Shown: positions 1-4,937, numbered from the stretch's first letter. The stretch is DNA of 5,415 nucleotides from Bacillota bacterium (GCA_023481335.1 JAMCWI010000146.1:1-5415); one strand, 5' to 3'. Program-made: numbers and translations. The notes: generated by a model from the sequence alone, not told the origin.

Positions 1-104
1 CCGTTCAGGTCACAGTATTTCCGGGCAAAATCAACCTGGTTGCCGATTGTCTTTGAGTCCGCCTGGTCGTCGGTGGATACCCTGCAGTAAACCGCAGCCT
101 TCAG
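1..104 (-). CDS. Serine recombinase, N-terminal fragment (runs off the window)
   Basis: Only the first 34 codons are present; the gene continues beyond position 1. The translation begins MKAAVYCRVSTDDQ and continues with a GNQVDFARKYC segment. YCRVSTDDQ is the resolvase/invertase signature, and its Ser10 is the expected nucleophile that attacks DNA and forms a phosphoserine link. The following helix (ENQ/GNQ-type, then ARKYC) is typical of large serine recombinases of phages and integrative elements, but the fragment is too short to separate these from small resolvases. The start is unusual. AGGAGG at 113-118 lies 8 bases before a CTG at 104-102, which gives the family's usual MKAA.Y.RVST beginning. 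The only other in-frame start nearby, GTG at 113-111, overlaps the ribosome site itself. No good promoter is visible upstream. Serine recombinase is well supported; the subclass and element type are inference. Confidence 0.85.
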   Translation of the reverse strand, partial: MKAAVYCRVSTDDQADSKTIGNQVDFARKYCDLN

Positions 105-112
105 TTTCTTCA

Positions 113-118
113 CCTCCT
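113..118 (-). promoter_or_regulatory. Ribosome binding site that decides the recombinase start
   Basis: A perfect AGGAGG on the minus strand, 8 bases before the CTG at 104. The in-frame GTG at 113-111 shares its first base with this site and has no ribosome site of its own. This spacing is the main reason for choosing CTG as the initiator. Confidence 0.65.
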
Positions 119-411
119 GTAATGCCGGGGGGTCCGGCAGCATAAGATCTTGACTGAAAGGGGGGATTTGCGGGGTGATAATAACAAAGGTTTTTGGGGC
201 GGGCGGGAACAGGCAGGAACGTATTGAAAAAGCCCTTTACCGATTTCTTTTCCCGGCAAAACCCGGGTTGGATAATGATTCGGACGACTATTTCAGGGAA
301 GCCCCGGATCCCCGGCCCCCACAGGATACTCCCCCCCGGGATCGGTGCCCGAACCATAAGCAGCGGGGCGCCGGTTCCTCCCCCTTCTAAATTCATATAT
401 TTTTTTACCCC
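119..411. other. Intergenic region between serine recombinase and lysR terminator, no convincing gene
   Basis: This stretch lacks a recognisable gene. It contains a small perfect hairpin at 123-139 (arms TGCCGG/CCGGCA, 5-base loop) just upstream of the recombinase ribosome site. It also has several G-runs on the plus strand (160-165, 172-175, 196-199, 201-203, 205-207). A plus-strand open frame from a GTG at 175 to a TAA ending at 390 would encode 71 residues. It has only a poor G-rich ribosome-site candidate, no family resemblance, and a proline/arginine-rich low-information C-terminal half, so I do not call it a gene. If the recombinase belongs to an integrated element, its attachment site could lie here. 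The window has no second copy to test that. Confidence 0.5.
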
Positions 412-446
412 AAAAAAAGAACCGGCGGTGAGTGCATCACCGCCGG
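412..446 (-). terminator. Intrinsic terminator after lysR
   Basis: A perfect 10-bp stem (422-431 with 437-446, arms CCGGCGGTGA/TCACCGCCGG) has a 5-base loop. On the minus strand it is followed by TTCTTTTTTT at 421-412. It lies 22 bases after the lysR stop codon, so it should end the lysR transcript and insulate the recombinase side. Confidence 0.9.
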
Positions 447-447
447 C

Positions 448-467
448 AATAACTGGTGCCAGTTATT
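448..467. repeat. Perfect 20-bp palindrome with a 2-base centre, just after the lysR stop
   Basis: Arms AATAACTGG (448-456) and CCAGTTATT (459-467) are exact inverted copies around the dinucleotide TG. It begins one base past the lysR stop and abuts the terminator hairpin. In RNA it would form an 8-bp stem with a 4-base loop, giving tandem hairpins. It has no T-run of its own. It could protect the mRNA 3' end, bind a dimeric protein, or be a recombination site; nothing in the window decides between these. Confidence 0.7.
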
Positions 468-468
468 C

Positions 469-1371
469 CTACCTGCCAAGAGTTTTGGGCAGGTCCTCGC
501 TTCCTATTAATTTAATAAATTCATCCCCGGCCCTGGACTGGAATTTATCTTTCCGGCAGATCAGGAAAAACCACCTTGGAATTTCAAGCCCTTTTATCCT
601 CAACAGCTTCAGGCTGCCCAGCAGAAGCTCCTTGCGCAGGCACCACTTGGACAGTATGGTGATGCCCAGGCCGGCCTCCACGGCCTCCTTTATGGCCTGG
701 GTGCTGCCCAGGGTGATAATTTTCTCCGGCATGAAGCCCGCCTTCTGAAAAAAATCCTCCACCGCCAGCCTGGTGCCGGACCCTTCTTCCCTGATTACAA
801 AAACGCACTCTTTCAAGTCTTCCCCTTTCAGGCCGTGTTTTTTCGCCAGGGGGTGCAGCACCGGCGCCACAAGAACCAGCTCATCCTGCAGAAAAGGCTT
901 TATGTGCAGCTGGGGATCGTCAATCACTCCCTCCACCAGCCCAATGTCTATGGTTCCTTCCCTGGTGCGCTCGTGGATCAGCTCGGTATTCCCGATCCAA
1001 ACGGCGTACTCTACATCCGGGTACTTTCCTGAGAAGTTTGCCAGTATCCGCGGGAGAACATACTCACCTATGGTCAGGCTTGCCCCTATGGTAAGTTTTC
1101 CGGTTACCGTATCCACCAGGTCAGCTACCGCCCTTTTGGCCACATGGTGAAGATTAAGTATGCTGCGGGCGTAGTTGTATAATATGGTCCCCGCCTGGGT
1201 GAGATCCACCTTTTTGCTGGACCGCTCAAACAGCTTTACCCCGTAATAATCCTCCAGGGCATGTATGTGCTGGCTTATCGCCGGCTGGGTCATGTTAAGA
1301 AATTCCCCGGCCCGGGAAAAATTTTTCTTGTCTGCCACTGTCATAAAAATGAAAAGCTGGTTGTCGAGCAT
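469..1371 (-). CDS. LysR-family transcriptional regulator, CysL-like
   Basis: The 300-residue protein has the standard LysR length and layout. Residues 1-61 form the winged helix-turn-helix, with the hallmark run FSRAGEFLNMTQPAISQHI near 18-36 and KLFERSSKKVDLTQAG at 46-61. A linker helix covers about 62-90. Two periplasmic-binding-protein-like lobes start at GKLTIGAS (91-98), with REEGSGTR at 194-201 in the effector region. That effector motif and overall feel match the CysL/YwfK-like and selenium-metabolism-associated LysR groups, which respond to small anions or metabolites; the actual inducer here is unknown. ATG at 1371 is preceded by GGGGGTG at 5-base spacing. The gene has its own promoter and terminator, so it can be a single transcript, although no terminator separates it from the small membrane-protein gene upstream. 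No clear target operon lies divergently, which is unusual for the family. Confidence 0.93.
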   Translation of the reverse strand: MLDNQLFIFMTVADKKNFSRAGEFLNMTQPAISQHIHALEDYYGVKLFERSSKKVDLTQAGTILYNYARSILNLHHVAKRAVADLVDTVTGKLTIGASLTIGEYVLPRILANFSGKYPDVEYAVWIGNTELIHERTREGTIDIGLVEGVIDDPQLHIKPFLQDELVLVAPVLHPLAKKHGLKGEDLKECVFVIREEGSGTRLAVEDFFQKAGFMPEKIITLGSTQAIKEAVEAGLGITILSKWCLRKELLLGSLKLLRIKGLEIPRWFFLICRKDKFQSRAGDEFIKLIGSEDLPKTLGR

Positions 1372-1391
1372 GGTGTCACCCCCGGTGGCAT

Positions 1392-1427
1392 TAATATATT
1401 TTCCTGTCTACAGCGATAAATATATTA
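1392..1427. repeat. Inverted repeat overlapping the lysR -10 box
   Basis: TAATATATT (1392-1400) and AATATATTA (1419-1427) are exact inverted 9-bp arms, with starts 27 bases apart. The second arm covers the whole -10 box of the lysR promoter. The position would suit autoregulation, which is common for LysR proteins, but the arms are very AT-rich and could arise by chance. Confidence 0.4.
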
Positions 1428-1447
1428 CCGGACATTTAATTTTTCAA
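1419..1447 (-). promoter_or_regulatory. SigA-type promoter of lysR
   Basis: On the minus strand, TTGAAA (1447-1442) and TATATT (1424-1419) are separated by exactly 17 bases. The predicted start near 1412 leaves a leader of about 40 bases before the lysR ATG at 1371. Confidence 0.75.
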
Positions 1448-1510
1448 GCAATTACCTCCCAGTGGTCGACACGGCCGGGTAACCGGGGAAGAACCGGTAG
1501 AAGCCGTAAT

Positions 1511-1765
1511 TTACAATCTCCTGGACCTGATCAGGTACTTAAAGGACACCAGGGCGGCAAGGCCACCCAGGGCGACGAAAGCCGAGGTGGTGTCGATTTC
1601 TCCCGGCAGGCGCGCCAGCGCCAGGGTATATAAATCTCCCAGCATCATTTTTCCGGTCCGGAAAAGGGCGTTAACCACCGGGGTGATTTGAAATTTCCCC
1701 TCGGCATATGAACCCGCCAGAAAGACCGCAGCAGCTGCGGCAAACAACAAAATCCTTTTAAACAT
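1511..1765 (-). CDS. Small protein with two hydrophobic segments, function unknown
   Basis: I do not recognise this 84-residue protein. It starts MFKRILLFAAAAAVFLAG: a basic N-terminus and a hydrophobic core at about 4-18, ending in GSYA before a charged residue. This could be a signal peptide cut near residue 21 or a membrane anchor. Residues 22-60 are a polar stretch with GKMMLGDLYTLALARLPGEID. A second hydrophobic segment spans about 61-79, followed by a basic tail (RSRRL) that would stay in the cytoplasm. If the first segment is cleaved, the protein is C-terminally anchored with its middle outside the cell. The ATG at 1765 is chosen because GGGAGGTGG lies in front of it (core GGAGG, 6-base spacing); an in-frame upstream start at 1804 would add 13 residues and has no such site. 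No terminator separates it from lysR downstream, so read-through is possible. Confidence 0.7.
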   Translation of the reverse strand: MFKRILLFAAAAAVFLAGSYAEGKFQITPVVNALFRTGKMMLGDLYTLALARLPGEIDTTSAFVALGGLAALVSFKYLIRSRRL

Positions 1766-1825
1766 AATCCACCTCCCGGTGTGCCGGCAAAACAGGAAAA
1801 CCAAGCCCGGCAGCTTTTACGGTTA

Positions 1826-1834
1826 ATGATAGCA
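1826..1834 (-). promoter_or_regulatory. Possible extended -10 promoter for the small membrane protein
   Basis: On the minus strand TGC precedes TATCAT, an extended -10 arrangement, about 60 bases before the ATG at 1765. The -35 hexamer at normal spacing is poor (ATATGG). A TTGACT at 1845-1840 lies too close to pair with this -10, and its own -10 partner would be weak. Confidence 0.4.
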
Positions 1835-1847
1835 TGGCAAGTCAAAT

Positions 1848-1876
1848 CCCATATATTGCCATATAGGGCTATTGCC
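1848..1876. repeat. Operator-like palindrome and direct repeat upstream of the small membrane-protein gene
   Basis: Bases 1848-1868 form an imperfect 21-bp palindrome: CCC, a TATA core, TTGCC, then TATA and GGG. The motif TATTGCC occurs at 1854-1860 and again at 1870-1876, a 16-base period. The block sits over the -35 side of the proposed promoter, where a regulator could bind. No regulator can be named. Confidence 0.35.
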
Positions 1877-1930
1877 TCTTTTACCTTTCTTTATTCGTCC
1901 CCGATCTCTTTAAGGCTTAAAAAAGCATAT

Positions 1931-1971
1931 AAAAAAAATCAGGAACCGGGAATGGCCAAATTCCTGATTTT
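1931..1971 (-). terminator. Intrinsic terminator of the cold-shock gene, bidirectional-looking
   Basis: A perfect 11-bp stem (1935-1945 with 1961-1971, arms AAAATCAGGAA/TTCCTGATTTT) has a 15-base loop. On the minus strand it runs into eight T residues (1938-1931). On the plus strand it is also followed by a T-rich run (1967-1979), so it could stop transcription from either side. It lies about 20 bases after the cold-shock stop codon. Confidence 0.88.
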
Positions 1972-1992
1972 ATTTTTTGTTTTGGTTAATAA

Positions 1993-2190
1993 CTACATTT
2001 TCTGGACGCCGTCCGCCTGAAGGCCCCTCTTTCCGGGAACCACTTCAAACTCCACCTTCTGTCCCTCGTCAAGGGTCTTAAACCCTTCCCCCTGAATGGC
2101 GGAATAGTGGACGAACACATCGTTTCCATCGTCGGATTCAATAAAACCGTATCCTTTTCCGGGGTTAAACCATTTTACCTTTCCTTGCAT
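1993..2190 (-). CDS. Cold-shock-domain protein (CspA/CspB family)
   Basis: This 65-residue protein is a single cold-shock domain of standard length, a five-stranded OB fold that binds single-stranded RNA and DNA and acts as an RNA chaperone in the cytoplasm. The diagnostic pieces are [15 protein letters not shown] at 4-18 (RNP1, with Trp7, Tyr14 and Phe16) and DVFVHYSAI at 24-32 (RNP2, with Phe26, His28 and Tyr29). EGQKVEFEV and the closing strand follow. AGGAGG at 2196-2201 is 5 bases before the ATG. The predicted mRNA leader is only about 20 bases, so the long folded thermosensor leader known from Escherichia coli cspA is absent. This suggests constitutive or growth-phase expression. It has its own terminator and is probably monocistronic, although no terminator is seen between yabG and this gene. 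The paralogue letter cannot be assigned. Confidence 0.96.
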   Translation of the reverse strand: MQGKVKWFNPGKGYGFIESDDGNDVFVHYSAIQGEGFKTLDEGQKVEFEVVPGKRGLQADGVQKM

Positions 2191-2214
2191 GTTTTCCTCC
2201 TGTGAATTAATTAC

Positions 2215-2220
2215 ATTATA
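2215..2220 (-). promoter_or_regulatory. Probable -10 box of the cold-shock gene
   Basis: A perfect TATAAT on the minus strand lies 24 bases before the ATG at 2190. No good -35 hexamer is found at 16-18 bases (the sequence there is GC-rich), so the promoter is only partly supported. Confidence 0.5.
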
Positions 2221-2261
2221 TAACTCTATTTTAACCCCGGCACCCTGGTTTTATACGCATT

Positions 2262-3137
2262 TTAGACACATAGAAGCTTTTCGGGCTGCGCTCCGGGTGT
2301 TTCAACACCGCCAATTCCGTCAAAGCCCGTGATGGTGCTGGCAATAACATCCTTCAGTGCTATAGGGTCATATATCGAGGTGTAAGCAACCTTCTCCATC
2401 ACGTAGACCGGGTCATAAGCGTGGATTAAGACCCTCCTGGGGGAGCTGGCGAAATTTGCGCCGGCCGCCAGAAGGGCCTCATAGTGGGACTGGCAGGCCC
2501 CGGCGAAAATTACCAGGTCGTCACGGCTTTTTTCATACTTCCTTGCCACCCTCACAGCATTAACAAAATGCTGTGAGTTATGGTACTTTTTTATATCCCG
2601 GTATTCATCTTGCTTGGCCCCCTTAACCAACCCGTCATGCCCGGTTAACACCAGCATGTCGGGCCGGTGCTCCACCAGGAGGTCCATTACATTTTCTGCC
2701 TGCTTTTCCTCGTCTATATGATAGCCGTGGCTCTCTATGTTTAGCTGCTTGTAGCTGGCCAGGCACATCTCCAGGTATTCCCTGTCTCCGTCCAGGTGTA
2801 CCAGTGTTCCCGGCAGGTCGAAGCTCTGAATTTCATCCATGTTGCTCTTGGTGGCCCTGCCCAGGGTGTGCCTCCGGTCATCCTCCCTGCGCTTGAATAC
2901 ATCCTTCATCTTTTCCATTTTCATCACCTGGTTGTTGTGCCAGTGCTGGGACACCTGGAGAGTGTCCACCCTGGCCAGGTCATCCACCGGGGCGGTGGCC
3001 TCAAGGCGAAGATCCAGCCCTTTAAGCCGGGCATACATCACTCCGTCTTCCCCGGTAAAAACCCTTACAACCTTGAAGTATATATCGTTGCCATAGGAGT
3101 TCCTTGTTACCACATCTCCCTCCTTGATGGTACCCAA
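2262..3137 (-). CDS. yabG: Sporulation-specific protease YabG
   Basis: This 291-residue protein (from TTG at 3137) has close to the usual YabG length and carries the family's landmarks. These are GDVVTRNSYGNDIYFKV near the start, LVHLDGD at about 112-118, LVLTGHDG at about 162-169, and LVIFAGACQSHYE at about 208-220. The end segment includes ANFASSP, HAYDPVYV and GIGGVET. YabG acts in the mother cell, where it trims spore-coat and related proteins during maturation. Each of the His (about 167) and Cys (about 215) residues follows a hydrophobic strand, an arrangement resembling caspase-fold cysteine peptidases. I infer these as the catalytic pair. The start is set by AAGGAG at 3147-3152 with 9-base spacing. 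An upstream in-frame ATG at 3167 would add 10 residues, but it has no ribosome site and lies inside the proposed promoter's -10 box. No clear terminator separates the gene from the cold-shock gene 71 bases downstream. Confidence 0.95.
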   Translation of the reverse strand: MGTIKEGDVVTRNSYGNDIYFKVVRVFTGEDGVMYARLKGLDLRLEATAPVDDLARVDTLQVSQHWHNNQVMKMEKMKDVFKRREDDRRHTLGRATKSNMDEIQSFDLPGTLVHLDGDREYLEMCLASYKQLNIESHGYHIDEEKQAENVMDLLVEHRPDMLVLTGHDGLVKGAKQDEYRDIKKYHNSQHFVNAVRVARKYEKSRDDLVIFAGACQSHYEALLAAGANFASSPRRVLIHAYDPVYVMEKVAYTSIYDPIALKDVIASTITGFDGIGGVETPGAQPEKLLCV

Positions 3138-3146
3138 AGGCCTCAT

Positions 3147-3152
3147 CTCCTT
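3147..3152 (-). promoter_or_regulatory. Ribosome binding site selecting the yabG TTG start
   Basis: AAGGAG on the minus strand, 9 bases before TTG at 3137. It is too close to the ATG at 3146 (zero spacing) and lies downstream of the ATG at 3167, so only the TTG is served well. Confidence 0.6.
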
Positions 3153-3164
3153 CTGCAGTTTTTT

Positions 3165-3193
3165 CATTTTATGGAAGGGGACATACTGTTGTT
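3165..3193 (-). promoter_or_regulatory. Candidate SigK promoter of yabG
   Basis: On the minus strand AACA (3193-3190) is followed after 16 bases by CATAAAATG (3173-3165). The SigK consensus from Bacillus is mACm, about 16 bases, then CATAnnnTA; only the last position differs. yabG is known to be SigK-dependent in Bacillus subtilis. The predicted transcript would start near 3158-3160, giving a leader of about 22 bases with the AAGGAG site inside it. Confidence 0.6.
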
Positions 3194-3196
3194 ACA

Positions 3197-3275
3197 GAAA
3201 AGAAAAAAACAGCTTAAAAGAGCTTGGCCGGGCACGCCATAAGCAAGGGACACCCGGCCCGGGGCCGAATGTCCC
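3197..3275 (-). terminator. GC-rich hairpins and T-run between ykuK and yabG
   Basis: Downstream of the ykuK stop, 3247-3275 folds into a long stem: GGGACA/TGTCCC outside, CGGCC/GGCCG inside, two G-U pairs between them, and a 3-base loop. A second perfect 7-bp stem is possible between 3253-3259 and 3226-3232 and shares bases with the first, so only one can form. The T-run TTTTTTTCTTTT lies at 3209-3198, 16 bases past the second stem. Together this probably ends the ksgA-ykuK transcript, but the spacing to the T-run is not canonical. Confidence 0.45.
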
Positions 3276-3303
3276 GATATCTCGCCGGGCCGGAAGCCCC
3301 CGC

Positions 3304-3777
3304 CTACTTGGTATGCTTGTCGGCCACGCTGGAGGCCGCGTAGGCATCCGGCTTGATTTTGGCCTGAAAACCGCTTCCGGTGACCATGCCAACCACTTCC
3401 CGGATAAGGTCCCTGGTATCCCCCTGTTTGCCGATGTCGATATGAATTTCCACCTCCAGGTCGTCCAGTCCGCTCTCGGCCAGGTAGTTTGCCACCAGGC
3501 TGCTCACTTCCAGGCTCAGGGCCGTTTCATAAAAAATTTTTTGCCTCAGGCTTTTTATTTTTCTCTGTATTTTTTTCCTGTAGTAATAGCGGGCCCCCTT
3601 GCCCAGCCGGTGCACCACCACGGCGGTAATAAAACAGGTATCGGTCTTGACCTGGGAATCCGACCCTATTATAACCTTGTAGGATGACGTGGGAAGCCCG
3701 GTGATGTAGCCCGTAATGTCGGCCATCATGTCCTTAAAGGTGAGCCTGCCCTTGGTGGGACTGAAAAAGTACATCAT
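3304..3777 (-). CDS. ykuK: YkuK/DUF458 family RNase H-like protein
   Basis: The 157-residue protein matches the DUF458 (YkuK) family in length and motifs. It has YKVIIGSDSQV at 33-43 with a strand-borne Asp40, a long basic helix around 66-80, EIHIDIG at 110-116 with Asp114, and the conserved tail KPDAYAASSVADKHTK at 142-157. The spaced acidic residues fit an RNase H-like fold that could hold metal ions. No reaction or substrate is established to my knowledge, so a nuclease role is inference. The ATG at 3777 overlaps the ksgA TGA in an ATGA junction, with a G-rich ribosome site (GGAGGGGG) 7 bases upstream; a second ATG follows at once at 3774. The overlap implies translation coupled to ksgA, which suggests a role near ribosome or RNA maintenance. 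Confidence 0.88.
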   Translation of the reverse strand: MMYFFSPTKGRLTFKDMMADITGYITGLPTSSYKVIIGSDSQVKTDTCFITAVVVHRLGKGARYYYRKKIQRKIKSLRQKIFYETALSLEVSSLVANYLAESGLDDLEVEIHIDIGKQGDTRDLIREVVGMVTGSGFQAKIKPDAYAASSVADKHTK

Positions 3778-4688
3778 ATATCAAAACCCCCTCCCCCCAG
3801 GGCCGGGGAATTTTCTGCAGTGCCAGCACAAGCGTGCGCCTGCCGGGTGATTTCAGCAAACTCGGGCAGGCTAAGGGTCTCTCCCCTTCGTCCGGAGTCA
3901 ATTCCGGCATCCTCCAGCATATTCCTGATATTATCCCGCGTTAAACAGTCCAGGGCCGAGCTAAGGGCGTTTAAAAGGGTTTTTCTCCTCTGCCCGAAGG
4001 CGCCCCTGACAATTCTGAAAAACAGCTCCTCGTCGGGAACATCCACTGCCGGCTTACTCCTCATTGCCAGGCGGACCACCGCCGAGTCTACCTCGGGCCG
4101 CGGCATAAAAACCGTGCGGGGAACCCTGAACAGTAATGCTGCCTCTGTATAAAACTGCACGGCCACGGACAGCGCCCCGTATTCCTTACCCCCCGGAGGG
4201 GCAGCCAGCCTTTCGGCCACTTCCTGCTGGACCATGATAACAAAAAGGGAAATGTTGAAGCGGCTTTTAATAAGGTGCATGATGAGGGGGGTGGTGATAT
4301 AGTATGGCAGGTTGGCAATCAGCTTGTACGGGCCTTTATGCCCGGTGCAGGAGATGACGGCCTTGTCGATATCGACCTCCATAGCATCCCCGGCCACCAC
4401 ATGCACGTTGTCCAGTCCCTGCAGCGTTTCTTTCAGTATGGGCAGGAGATTCCTATCCAATTCCAGAGAGACAACACTTCCGGCCCTCCCTGCGGCGGCC
4501 CTGGTAATAACGCCCAGGCCGGGGCCAATCTCAACCACGGTGTCACCCTTATCCAGCATGGCCGAGGAAATAATCTTATCCACGATGTTGGCGTCCGTCA
4601 GAAAATTTTGTCCCATACTTTTCCGGCAGTGGAAGCTATGCCTTTCCATAAGCTTCCTTACCGCCGAAGGTGCCGCCAGGTCCGTCAT
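3774..4688 (-). CDS. ksgA: 16S rRNA (adenine(1518)-N6/adenine(1519)-N6)-dimethyltransferase
   Basis: This enzyme uses S-adenosylmethionine to dimethylate two adjacent adenosines in the 3'-end loop of 16S rRNA during small-subunit assembly; its loss gives kasugamycin resistance. From ATG 4688 it has 304 residues. Motifs in order are KSMGQNFL at 23-30, VEIGPGLGVIT at 52-62 (cofactor loop), LELD at 75-78, GDAM at 100-103 and the catalytic NLPYYITTP at 126-134. The C-terminal rRNA-binding part has PRPEVDSAVV, FGQRRKTLLNAL and RRGETLSLPEFAEI. The start is supported by GGAGG 5 bases upstream and by the family's usual distance of about 27 residues to QNFL. An in-frame GTG at 4727 would add 13 residues and has no ribosome site. 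The tail after TRQAHA is a Gly-rich extension of about 18 residues created by the overlap with ykuK. Confidence 0.97.
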   Translation of the reverse strand: MTDLAAPSAVRKLMERHSFHCRKSMGQNFLTDANIVDKIISSAMLDKGDTVVEIGPGLGVITRAAAGRAGSVVSLELDRNLLPILKETLQGLDNVHVVAGDAMEVDIDKAVISCTGHKGPYKLIANLPYYITTPLIMHLIKSRFNISLFVIMVQQEVAERLAAPPGGKEYGALSVAVQFYTEAALLFRVPRTVFMPRPEVDSAVVRLAMRSKPAVDVPDEELFFRIVRGAFGQRRKTLLNALSSALDCLTRDNIRNMLEDAGIDSGRRGETLSLPEFAEITRQAHACAGTAENSPALGGGGFDI

Positions 4689-4781
4689 TCCGACCTCCAC
4701 TCCGCCCGCAGCCAATATCCGGCACACGGAATCGGGATTCCCAATACCATTCTAATATTCGTATCCTTTACAGTCACACTC

Positions 4782-4809
4782 ATTTTACCACAATCGGAGA
4801 AAAGTTCAA
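4782..4809 (-). promoter_or_regulatory. SigA-type promoter of ksgA-ykuK
   Basis: TTGAAC (4809-4804) and TAAAAT (4787-4782) are 16 bases apart on the minus strand, with TGG before the -10 giving an extended -10. The start should fall near 4775, leaving a leader of about 87 bases. A small hairpin GGAAT/ATTCC lies within that leader, near 4729-4741. The promoter lies between the yabE terminator and ksgA, so ksgA is uncoupled from yabE. Confidence 0.75.
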
Positions 4810-4869
4810 TTTTAGTCTAACCAGATACCGCCTTAAAACTACCTATGCAGCCGGAATCCCATTCAAAAG

Positions 4870-4899
4870 GAAACAAAAACCCGGAGCAAACTCCGGGTT
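4870..4899 (-). terminator. Intrinsic terminator after the yabE-like gene
   Basis: A perfect 9-bp stem (4878-4886 with 4891-4899, arms AACCCGGAG/CTCCGGGTT) has a 4-base loop. On the minus strand it is followed by the T-rich run TTTTTGTTT. It lies about 38 bases past the stop codon. Confidence 0.93.
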
Positions 4900-4937
4900 A
4901 AGTTTTCCACTGGGTGGGATTCACCAATTCCTTTTTA

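Noticed and set aside
160..207. Potential G-quadruplex on the plus strand
   Set aside because: Only three G-tracts are close together; a fourth would need a loop of about 20 bases.
31..396. 121-codon minus-strand frame across the left gap
   Set aside because: Its 3' part is in a different frame over the recombinase start, and the composition is non-protein-like; no ribosome site.
442..458. SigN (sigma-54) promoter-like TGGCAC and TTGC on the minus strand
   Set aside because: The spacing between GG and GC is 11 bases instead of 10, and the site lies inside the tandem hairpins ending lysR.
1380..1426. 14-codon minus-strand frame upstream of lysR as a leader peptide
   Set aside because: Its start is in the promoter, upstream of the predicted transcription start.
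4689..4727. GTG start for ksgA at 4727, adding 13 residues
   Set aside because: No ribosome site, while ATG 4688 has GGAGG at 5-base spacing and the family's normal N-terminal length.
4688..4783. A 32-codon leader frame on the minus strand whose TGA overlaps the ksgA ATG
   Set aside because: Its ATG lies within the ksgA -10 box and would not be transcribed; internal starts have no ribosome site at normal spacing.
4734..4860. GGGATTCC at 4734-4741 and GGAATCCC at 4853-4860, possible inverted element ends
   Set aside because: Only 8 bases, no coding content typical of an insertion sequence and no target duplication; probably chance.
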